Shown: piece after piece, positions 55,862 to 64,000 of the stretch | How positions within the stretch are numbered: the stretch's first letter is position 1 | Layout of the letters: the number at the start of each line of letters is the position of its first letter | DNA from: Phocaeicola vulgatus ATCC 8482 | GTDB lineage: Bacteria; Bacteroidota; Bacteroidia; Bacteroidales; Bacteroidaceae | NCBI RefSeq assembly: GCF_000012825.1 | Contig: NC_009614.1 | Coordinates: 3,968,001 to 4,032,000, forward strand | DNA: 64,000 nucleotides | Direction: 5' to 3' | Notes under the pieces: generated by a model | The model's input: the letters and a program-made list of their open reading frames with translations, nothing else | What the model was told of the DNA's origin: nothing | Database searches by the model: none | Translations under genes and position numbers: made by a program

Positions 55862-58800
55862 ATGAAAAAAGAGCGACTAAAGTTAGTAAGCGCTATGTTA
55901 CTTTTATCCGGCTTTTCTACCGGATATGTTCAGGCCGCCCCTCATGCAGCGGCTGTAGAAATGCATTCTGTATAACAGGACAATGCTTGTACGGGAGTGG
56001 TTGTGGATCAGAACGGTGAAACCGTCATCGGTGCGTCTGTTGTTGTCAAAGGGACAACGAACGGAACAATAACGGGACTGGACGGAGATTTCAGTATTCC
56101 AAACGTAAAGAAGGGTGATGTCATTGTCGTTTCATATGTGGGTTATATGAACTCTGAAATCATATGGGAGGGCAAGCCCTTGAAAATAGCACTGAAAGAA
56201 GACAGCAAGACCTTGGACGAGGTTGTTGTTGTAGGTTATGCGACTGTCAAGAAAGCCAATCTGACCGGTGCGGTTTCTGCCGTCGATGACAAAGTGCTGG
56301 CAGACCGTCCCATCGTCAATCTAGGACAAGGTTTGCAAGGAACAATCCCTAACTTGAACATCACCACCAGCGGACAGCCAGGAAAAGGCTCAAGCTTCAA
56401 TGTCCGCGGTGAAACGTCCATCAACGGTGGTAGCCCGCTGGTTTTGGTTGACGGAGTACAGATGGACCCGAACCTGATCAATCCGCAAGATGTGGCAAGC
56501 GTATCTGTATTGAAGGATGCAGCTTCTGCCTCTATCTATGGAGCCCGTGCCGCTTATGGTGTTATCCTTATCACAACCAAGAGCGGTCGCAAGAATATGC
56601 CTACACAAGTGTCATTCGATGCATCTGTCTCATTCAACAGCCCGATAACCCGTCCGGAATATATGAATTCCATGGAATATGCGCACTGGATGAACGCCGC
56701 AAACAATACGACCAGCGGCCGTGACCTGCTCAGTCAGGAGGAAATGGAGCATATAGAGGCTTATTTCTATGATCCGGTCAATAACCTTCCAGTCTTTGTG
56801 GCAAAGGACCCCAGCAGCTGGCAGTACGGAAACTGTCAGGCCGGCAAATATGCCTATTGCGGAAATACGGATTGGATGAAAGAGATGTATAAGAAAACTT
56901 ACCCTGTCCAAAAATATAATGTAAATATTAACGGTGGTAGCGACAAGGCCACTTATTATACCTCGGTGGGTTATATGGACCAGGGATCACTGATGCGTTA
57001 CGGGGATGAGGGCTTCCGTAAGTTCAATATGGTGAACAATATCAATTATGACATCAACAACTGGATGAACGTATCCATGAAGACAAGCTATATCCGTACC
57101 GAACTGGACGGACTTGCCCAGGATGCCGTGCACGGAGAGTCATGGATCGGTAACGACACACAACCTCTCATGCCTGTAAAACATCCTGATGGTAACTGGT
57201 CAGGTCAAGGTAATTACACCAACTTTGCCGCAGTTTTGGATGAGATGGGTTCACGTAAGACCACGAAGAATGACTTCTGGAACACCCTTGCCTTGAAACT
57301 TACCCCATTGAAAGGACTGACAATCAACATGGACTATACATTCAACTATTATGCGGAACATGGCAAGGTACACAGAAAAACATTCAACGAATACGGTATA
57401 GATGGCAAATTCTTACAGGTTTTCCAACACTCCAGGCCAAGCGGCGTGTCAGAAAGCCAGGCCAATGACACATACAACGCTTTCAACCTGTTCGGTGACT
57501 ATGAACTAACTTTGGGCAAACATTATTTTAAAGTAATGGCCGGTTACAATCAGGAAACCAAGCATACCCGTGGCTTCTCGGCAAGCCGGGATGAGCTTAT
57601 CTCCAATGACCTTCCCTCAATGGACGCCGCTACCGGAGAGAAATATGTGGGCAACTCGGATGACAGCTGGGCCACAAGAAGCGGTTTCTTCCGTGTAAAC
57701 TACAGTTTTGCGGACCGTTATCTGTTGGAGGTGAACGGCCGTTATGACTTGTCGTCCAAATTCCCGAAAGATGACCGTTCCGTATTTAGTCCTTCCTTCT
57801 CTTTGGGCTGGAAATTATCGGAAGAAAGCTGGTTCAAACAAGCCACTAACGGATTTTTTGATGAATTGAAGATAAGAGCCTCTTACGGTAGTCTGGCAAA
57901 CCAGGCTTTGGATAATGGGTGGTACGCTTATCTGTCCAATTATGGAACAGGTACCTTGGGATATATCATGGGGGGAAAACAGCCCCAATATGTATTGCCC
58001 GGTGGTCTTGTAAGCAATACCGTTACCTGGGAAAAGGTTACCCAGTGGGACTTGGGGCTTGACTTTGTCATCCTGCAGAACCGTTTGAAGGGTACATTCG
58101 ACTATTACCAGCGTAAAACGACCGATATGTTGGGACCGGGTAGAATATTGCCTAATATCCTAGGTATGAGTGAGCCCTTGGAGAATGCCGCCGATATGGT
58201 AACACGCGGTTGGGAACTGGCATTAACCTGGAATGACCAGCTGGACAACGGATTGCATTACAGTGTGGGATTCAATCTTTCTGACACCCGGGCGGAAATC
58301 ACTAAATATGACAATCCGACCAAGTCATTGTCTTCTCCATATTATGAAGGACAGATAGTCGGTGACATCTGGGGATATGAATCCAGCCTGTTCCAGTCTG
58401 CCGATGAGATAGCTTCGGCTCCTGACCAGTCCAAACTGGACGGCGGAATCAGCAAAGTGCCCGGTGATATCAGATTTATGGATATTGACGGCAACGGTGT
58501 CGTGGATTATGGAGAGAATACGGTTGACAAGCCGGGTGACATGAAGATTATCGGTAACAACAAGGCGCGTTACCGTTACGGATTCAATATCTCGGCGGAC
58601 TGGAAGGGCTTTGATTTAGGAATATTCTTCCAGGGTGTCGGAAAACGTGACCTGATGCTCCCCTATACATTTAAATGGCAATACGGAAGCATGTGGCAGG
58701 TTTCTACAGCTGTAGGTAACGATTACTGGCGTGAAGACAATGCAGGGGGCTGGCTTCCGGTGGCACGTTTCAATGGCAGCCAGGCTTTAGGTCAAAACCA

Positions 58801-59035
58801 GACACGCTATCTGCTTGACGCATCCTACCTGCGTCTCAAATCATTGTCTTTCGGATATACCCTGCCTGTTTCCCTGACGAAACAATGGGGAATACAGAAA
58901 TGCCGCGTATATTTCACCGGAGAGAACCTGCTGACTTTCAAGCATACTCCGGAAGGATTTGACCCAGAACTGGACGATCCATACAAGTATCCGCAGCAGA
59001 AATCGCTGGCTTTGGGACTTAATGTTGTATTCTAA
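55862..59035 (+). pseudogene. SusC-like TonB-dependent receptor with premature stop
   Basis: Outer-membrane TonB-dependent receptor that would import a glycan or peptide with its SusD partner. From the ATG at 55862 the signal peptide (MKKERLKLVSAMLLLSGFS) is followed in frame by TAA at 55973-55975, after HSV and before QDNACTG. A CAA-to-TAA change explains it, since VQQD-type sequence is usual here. The rest (about 1,020 codons) is open: carboxypeptidase-like domain, TonB box region (TLDEVVVVGY), plug, and barrel ending LALGLNVVF. A GTG at 55997 could start translation but would lack a signal peptide. Confidence 0.88.
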
Positions 59036-59053
59036 TCTTAACACAAAACTTTT

Positions 59054-60726
59054 ATGAAACTGAAATATGTACTTTATATGGCGGCTGCCCTGTCTCTGAC
59101 AGGCTGTAATGACTCTTTTCTGGAAAGAGGCCCGCAAAATTTGAATGACCAGAGTTTTTGGATATCTGTCAATGACCTGAAAGCCTATGCCAATGCCTTT
59201 TATGGTCTGATACCGGGAGGAGTCAGTGTTCTAGATGACACGGACAGTGACATCCAGGTCCCCAACGATATCAATTCTTTCCTATGGGGACAATATGTCG
59301 TGCCTACAGAAGGTGGCGTATGGCAAAAATCAAACTGGCAGAATATTCGTAACATCAATTATTTCATGACACATTATCAGAGTGTGCAGGCTGCCGAAGC
59401 GGATGTCAACATTTATGTAGCTGAAATGCGTTTCTTCCGTGCGCTGGAATATTTCAACAAGATTCAGCTTTTGGGAGATGTGCCTTGGCTGGAAGTTGAC
59501 CTGAATGTGGACAGCGAGGAACTGTACGGTCCGAAAATGAAGAGAAACCAAGTGTTCCAAAAAATCATCGAAGACCTGGATTTCGCCATCCAATGGCTGC
59601 CGGAAGCAGGCAGTGAAGAAGCCAACCGCCTGAATAAGGACATAGCCAGACACGTAAAGGCACGTTTCTGCCTGAATGAAGGTACCCATTATAAATACCA
59701 TGATGAATTGGAATATGCCTCAGAAGCAGAAAAGTGGTTGCAAATGGCTGCAACTGAAAGTGACAAGCTTATCACATCAGGAAGATATGAAATCTATAAT
59801 ACGGGCCATCCACAAGAAGACTATTTCAATATGTACCGCATAGACGACAAGAGTGACCTGAAAGAGGCCGTCCTCTACGTGGATTATAAGACGAACATAC
59901 GTGAACACAACATGGCAGCTGCAGGACGTGAGGCCGGATGCGGTTTCTCCAAAAGTTTTGTAGAAAGCTTCCTTTGTTCGGACGGGCTTCCCATTTCACT
60001 AAGTAATAAATATTTAGGCGATGAAACAATGAGAAAGGAAACGGCCAACCGTGACCCCCGTCTGAAACAGCTGATCCTCACCAACGATTTTCCGACAAAC
60101 GTGACAGATGACCTGAAGGACTCTACTTTTGTGGTGAATGAGGATGAGTTTATCACCCAGCACTGTTTCACAGGATACAGACCTATCAAAGGATTCAATC
60201 CCATATACTCACAGGCGTTGTATATGAAAAGCTCCTTCGATGGCATCGCTTACCGTTATGCAGAAACCCTGCTGATCAATGCGGAAGCAAAAGCGGAATT
60301 GAATACCATCACCAATGCGGATTTGGATAGAACTGTCAACCAATTAAGAGACCGTGTTGGAATGCCTCACCTGACAGTAATGTAGGTTTTACCGATCCCA
60401 AATGGCCGGACTGGGGATACAGCCTGAGCCCTGTTTTACAAGAGATCCGTCGTGAACGCTGCATTGAGTTGGCAGGAGAAGGTTTCAGATTCAATGACCT
60501 GAAACGTTGGAAAGCCGGTAAACTGCTCAATAATGTACTGACTTATGTGGGAAAAAGAAAACCTGACGGTAATCTGGCCATTGTATATCCCAACTACACG
60601 AATCCCGACCTTTCATATCAGGCAGGAAAAAGCCGTACTTGGGAGGACAAGATGTACCTTTATCCGATTCCGACAGGAGAACTTCAGAGAAATCCGCAAT
60701 TGTTACCACAGAATCCGGGATGGTAG
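59054..60726 (+). pseudogene. SusD-like lipoprotein with frameshift
   Basis: Surface lipoprotein that binds the substrate of the SusC partner. Signal peptide with lipobox LTGC (residues 15-18), SusD/RagB helices over most of the length (LNKDIARHVKARFCLNEGT). The frame stops at 60385 (MPHLTVM) but continues one base out of register with SNVGFTDPKWPDWGYSLSP to the usual RagB end (LQRNPQLLPQNPGW) at 60726. A single-base deletion near 60376-60382 explains it. It follows the SusC gene by 18 bp. Confidence 0.9.
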
Positions 60727-61059
60727 ATGTAGTAACAATAGATTTCCCAGCTGTGATTTAGATTGACAAGGAAACCACCATGGGCAGATATGTACTGGTG
60801 GTTTCCTTTTATTTTATCAGGTCGATTTCTATGGAATAACCTTGGTTTTTCTTTATTGTATGTACAACGTAGAGTGAAATTGACAAATATCTCCAATGAT
60901 GCTAGTACTGATATCAAGGCACAAAGTATCGACATATCCATAGAATAGAAGTGGAAGATGGGGCTGTCTGACAATTTTGATTTGTTTTTGGATATAGAGC
61001 CTTCTTTTCTCTTTTGGGTAAATGAGGATAATTGAGGACGCAAACTTACCCATATAGCT
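60727..61059. other. 333-bp gap after SusD
   Basis: Contains a terminator (60768-60812) and, near 60959-60976, GGGGCTGTCTGACAATTT, which resembles an insertion-sequence end and may mark the event that removed the 5' part of the channel gene. No gene seen. Confidence 0.5.
60768..60812 (+). terminator. Terminator of the SusCD locus
   Basis: AAGGAAACCACCA/TGGTGGTTTCCTT stem (60768-60780, 60796-60808) followed by a T-rich tract. Confidence 0.8.
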
Positions 61060-61479
61060 GTGGATGTTATAGATAAAGATCTTCTATCTGTGGGATGGCG
61101 TTCGACTGAAGTCGGATTGAACTTCCGAATTATCGGTATGGCTCTTGCTTCTGCCAGAGAAGAACTTGAAACAGTCTACACAGCTAGTTTTATTACAATT
61201 TGCTTTTCCGCCATTTTGATGTACTATATTGAAAGGAATGCACAACCTGAAGTCTTTAAAAATATCGGTGACGGAATCTGGTGGACCATTATTACATTTG
61301 CTACAGTCGGATATGGTAACATTTATCCCATTACCTTTTTGGGGGAATTATTGGGTTGTATTATTTGTCTGGTAGGTGTGACAATGGTAGCTATTCCGAT
61401 CGGTATCATTAGTTCTTCTTTTATCAATATCGTACAAAAGAAGAAACAAAACCTAGAAAAAGAAAATGATAGTCAATAA
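61060..61479 (+). pseudogene. Voltage-gated K+ channel, pore half only
   Basis: 139 codons from a GTG, with no ATG in a good context. It encodes helix S5 (FITICFSAILMYYIE), the pore loop with selectivity filter TVGYGN and helix S6 (IICLVGVTMVAIPIGI) of an ion-transport-family potassium channel. The four voltage-sensor helices that should precede it are missing, so it is a 5'-truncated gene. It might still form a KcsA-like pore if expressed, but there is no visible promoter or start. Confidence 0.8.
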
Positions 61480-61763
61480 GAAGGTTGATATAATTAACTT
61501 TTGCTAATAGATAGGTTGTAAAAGAGATTTTGTAGCGTTTATTTGCGATTTTTTCTGCAAATAGTAGACATATAGATAATTATTGTTATTTCTCAACTAC
61601 TTAATAGAGAATGGGAAACTTTAGTTATATGTAGATAAAATAGTACGAGCAATATTGTTTAGGTTAAGCAGAATGGTATGAAGGATTGTTTTAAAGTGAG
61701 GATGTAAATAAAACTGTGTCAGCAAAGAGTAAAATATTAACTTTGCTAACACGGTTTTTTTGT
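61480..61763. other. Gap with inverted repeat before IS256 fragment
   Basis: No gene. The inverted repeat GTGT.AGCAAAG/CTTTGCT.ACAC (61714-61752) just before the transposase fragment may be part of the IS end. Confidence 0.45.
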
Positions 61764-62174
61764 ATGAAAGAAGAATTTGATTTTGAGAGTATCAAGAACA
61801 AGGCAATTGAGCAGCTGAGAGCAGGTAAGCCCTTGTTAGGTAAAGACGGTGCTTTTGCCCCTTTATTGGAAAGTATCCTGAATGCAGCTCTAGAGGGTGA
61901 GATGGATGCACATCTTACAGAAGAAGAACGTCAAATGGGTAACCGCCGTAACGGGAAAATGCAAAAGCAGGTCCAGACACCATTAGGTGAGGTAACCGTA
62001 TCCACTCCTCGTGACCGTAATTCAAGTTTTGATCCACAATTTATTAAGAAGCGTGAGACCATTCCCCTATTACAGGAAAAGAAATATACTATACAGGCAA
62101 CCTATACGACAGGGATAAAAGAAAATCATACCGGTCAAAAATGTAAAAATAGATATCGCCAAAAGCCGAAATGA
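61764..62174 (+). pseudogene. IS256-family transposase, N-terminal fragment
   Basis: Starts MKEEFDFESIKNKAIEQLR and carries the N-terminal IS256 signature LESILNAALEGEMDAHL and GNRRNGKMQKQVQTPLGEV up to about residue 105 (DPQFIKKRET). The catalytic DDE core and the remaining 250-300 residues are gone; the rest of the frame is unrelated. After it, about 62130-62268, one frame reads DIAKSRNDTTTIWLDNIHF and on to a stop, a coding-like tail of unknown origin. Confidence 0.85.
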
Positions 62175-62497
62175 TACTACTACCATTTGGCTGGATAATA
62201 TACATTTTACAAACTTCTTCAAAAAACTATGGGCTAAATTACAACAATCACTAAACCTCAATATCTAGATTTTATCTATAAATCACCTATAACTTACCTC
62301 AAAATAAGTACTTACATCATAATGCTCATTCTTCCAGGGGGGCGGAATGAGCATTATGATGATTTCGTTACGAAATCAAACAGACTGTTGCTAAGGAGAT
62401 TCTAGGTAAACTATGCTGTGCCGTGTTGTACAACATAGTTGTAAACAGCAAAGACATTGAAATTTAGGTTAACTTTACACAATTAAAGAAGCTAAAT
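62175..62497. other. Gap with stacked palindromes
   Basis: CATCATAATGCTCATTC / its complement (62315-62331, 62345-62361) around a 13-nt GC-rich loop, then GATTTCGT/ACGAAATC (62361-62377), and AACTATG/CATAGTT (62409-62440). No gene. TAACTTTA (62470-62477) is a weak -7 box. Confidence 0.6.
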
Positions 62498-63356
62498 ATG
62501 AAAAGCACAATCTTTATCTTTCTTTTGCTCGTAACAATGTCCTGCCAGAACAGTGAAAGGAAACAAATCGAGCAACTGGTAAAAGAATGGACCGACAGGG
62601 AAATCCTTCTGCCCGAAGGACCTGTCTTCACCCGCTTCGCCACTGATACTAATCCAACCTGCCAGATACAAGGTAATCGTATTTGTGGATTCGGTGGGCT
62701 GCATCAGTTGCAAGCTCCAGTTACCCAAATGGAAGGACCTGATCAACGAGGTGGATTCATTGAGTGAAACAGACATTCCGTTTCTGTTCTTCTTCCAGAC
62801 AAAGAATGTAAGTGAAATTAGACATATCCTTAGATGCGACAACTTTGCAAATCCAGTATGCATCGATACAGCAGACGATCTTTACAAACTGAACCGATTT
62901 CCCAGCAATATGATGTTCCAGACTTTTCTAGTGGATGCCGGTAACCGGGTGAAAGTCATTGGGAATCCAATCCACAACCTATCTGTCAAAGAACTCTATC
63001 TAAAGGAGATAGCAGGCATCAAGTCTACTGCATGGTCCGTTACGATCATCCAACTAGATTCCACAGAATACCATTACGATACAGTAGGTGAAAATGAGAC
63101 TGTTGATAAAAAGATTACACTCTACAATGCAGGAAAGGAAGTGTTCCGCATAAAGGGTGTCACCACTTCCTGCGACTGCATGATGGTGAACTACGGATGG
63201 GATGAGATACAGCCTGGTGAGAGCGCTGTCATGACAGTGAGCTATAAAGCGGAAGAACCGGGTGATTTCTGGCGGACCATAACCGTATACGGAAATGTTG
63301 CAGAAAAATCCTTTACGCTGGATTTCTACGGATCAGTCAGAACGGGTGATGGATAA
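62498..63356 (+). pseudogene. CxxC thioredoxin-like / DUF1573 lipoprotein with frameshift
   Basis: One lipoprotein gene in two frames. Frame 1 (62498-about 62660) gives a signal peptide with lipobox TMSC (about 13-16) and the start of a thioredoxin-like domain; frame 2 (from about 62660 to 63356) continues RYKVIVFVDSVGCISCKLQL, a CxxC site, and ends in a DUF1573 Ig-like domain (GVTTSCDCMMVNYG and YKAEEPGDFWRTI). One extra base near 62660 (TGCCAGATAC) accounts for the break. In other Bacteroidales this type of protein lies beside NVEALA genes, as here. Confidence 0.82.
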
Positions 63357-63394
63357 GTGACGGTTCTTTAACTCCTGATACCTGTATTCAATTT

Positions 63395-63526
63395 ATGTCG
63401 AATCCAACAAGTTTAAAAGAGAAGAGTTGCTTCCAATGCAAGATAATTCAATGTTTTGAAGTACTACAAATCGATGATTTGTATCTTCATAAAGAGTTTA
63501 TGGAAACAATAATAACACATAAATGA
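63395..63526 (+). pseudogene. Possible Crp/Fnr regulator N-terminal remnant (43 aa)
   Basis: ATG to TGA, 43 codons. SCFQCKIIQCFEVLQ with three Cys resembles the N-terminal CxxC...CF segment of Crp/Fnr-like regulators, but the cyclic-nucleotide and DNA-binding domains are absent. It could be a remnant or a genuine small gene. Confidence 0.4.
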
Positions 63527-63569
63527 ATAATGTCATGAAGAAAATTTTCGGTAAAATTTACCCGAAGTA

Positions 63570-63599
63570 TTGTTTTTTAGAATAGCATTATTATATTTG
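63570..63599 (+). promoter_or_regulatory. Promoter of the NVEALA gene
   Basis: TTG (63570-63572), 19 bp, TATATTTG (63592-63599). An exact match to the Bacteroides promoter form. Confidence 0.75.
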
Positions 63600-63621
63600 T
63601 AAATATTTAAATTCTAAATAC

Positions 63622-63879
63622 TTGAAAGATGAAACAAACATTAAAACTATAGCCTTAGCTATAGTTTTAATCGCAGGATATAATGTGTATACATCACAAC
63701 AAGATGTAAAGATGTTTAGTTTAACTTTAGCTAATATAGAAGCTTTAGCTATGGATGAAACAACCCAATGTGATAATGCCAACGGATATCGTAGGATCCT
63801 TGAGGGAGATGAACGAATATATGATTGCTGCTATCTGGAAAAAGTAGGAAAAGGAAAAGAGGATTGCAAAAGATGGTGA
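63622..63879 (+). CDS. NVEALA-type small exported protein
   Basis: The family is made of short exported proteins of unknown role with a signal peptide ending at (N/I)VEALA-like residues; here ANIEALA near residue 43, followed by a Cys-containing mature part (NGYRRILEGDERIYDCCYLE). The frame begins only at a TTG (85 codons). An ATG at 63629 is one base out of frame (MKQTLK then a stop); one more A in the run at about 63643-63646 would join MKQTLK to TIALAIVLIAGY. So it is either TTG-started or carries a one-base slip. It overlaps the next gene by 7 bp. Confidence 0.65.
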   Translation: MKDETNIKTIALAIVLIAGYNVYTSQQDVKMFSLTLANIEALAMDETTQCDNANGYRRILEGDERIYDCCYLEKVGKGKEDCKRW

Positions 63880-64000
63880 ATAAATCTATACTTTTAAAAT
63901 CATTGCATATATATTTTTTTATATATGCAATGATTTTTTGTGGTTGTCAGCATACCATAAAAGTTCAAAACGAAGTAAAAGAATGCACAAAGGGCGATTT
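63873..64000 (+). CDS. Lipoprotein, 5' end only (probable BF3164/six-bladed propeller family)
   Basis: The ATG at 63873 overlaps the NVEALA stop. 42 codons are visible: MVNKSILLKSLHIYFFIYAM, then a lipobox FCGC and a mature start QHTIKVQNEVKE. In Bacteroidales, genes for six-bladed beta-propeller lipoproteins of the BF3164 type commonly follow NVEALA genes, which suggests the identity, but no propeller sequence is inside the window. Confidence 0.55.
   Translation, partial: MVNKSILLKSLHIYFFIYAMIFCGCQHTIKVQNEVKECTKGD

Larger units (their letters stand above)
63357..63621. other. Gap with Crp/Fnr-like stub and NVEALA promoter
   Basis: Holds a 43-codon frame (63395-63526) and the promoter of the next gene (63570-63599). 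Nothing else recognisable. Confidence 0.5.

Overview
The window is from a Bacteroides/Phocaeicola-type gut Bacteroidota chromosome. Signs of this are promoters of the TTTG-N19-TAnnTTTG type, a SusC/SusD pair, a serine palmitoyltransferase, BACON and NVEALA proteins, Bacteroidales-type tyrosine integrases, and Lon, Tgt and SerB proteins of Bacteroidota type. Species cannot be fixed from sequence alone.

Region 1 (1-37000) is ordinary chromosome. A minus-strand operon runs from a HU-like/SPOR protein through a zinc-ribbon FHA protein to cobU, cobT and cobS (cobalamin nucleotide-loop assembly; cobS runs off the left edge). Then come ugd, a lipoprotein, a 0.7 kb repeat-rich gap, a serB-DEAD helicase pair, a thioredoxin fold without its cysteines, a HAD phosphatase, a lon-tgt-LptF/G operon (the Tgt lacks its zinc cysteines), a tRNA methyltransferase, a lipid kinase, serine palmitoyltransferase and an EamA transporter. 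From 20 to 34 kb there is one long minus-strand export operon (Sel1 protein, TolC, adaptor, three permeases, ATPase, a fourth permease). A sigma-54 response regulator and histidine kinase are divergent from it. The intergenic region holds twin palindromes and a -24/-12 sigma-54 promoter pointing at the export genes, so the regulatory circuit can be read from the DNA.

Region 2 (37173-50626) is a 13.4 kb integrative element in the 3' end of tRNA-Pro(TGG). It is bounded by a 59-bp direct repeat (attL 37173-37231, attR 50568-50626). It carries an integrase with matching GTTAAACC arm-site pairs near both ends, a hairpin-rich leader followed by a three-gene operon ending in a DECD-box helicase-like protein, DUF3871, RadC-like and serine recombinase genes, a DUF134-NifX metal/redox regulator with a DUF4405 membrane protein under a palindromic operator, a roughly 170-nt rod-like RNA candidate, an unknown membrane protein, and a BACON/BspA lipoprotein. 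I recognise no conjugation genes, so it looks mobilisable or satellite-like.

Region 3 (50627-64000) is a decaying accessory corridor. It holds a second integrase cut by an IS21-family element, an Ig-like membrane protein, a SusC gene with a signal-peptide nonsense codon, a frameshifted SusD gene, a 5'-truncated K+ channel, an IS256 fragment, a frameshifted CxxC/DUF1573 lipoprotein, a Crp/Fnr-like stub, an NVEALA gene with a probable one-base slip, and the start of a lipoprotein at the right edge.
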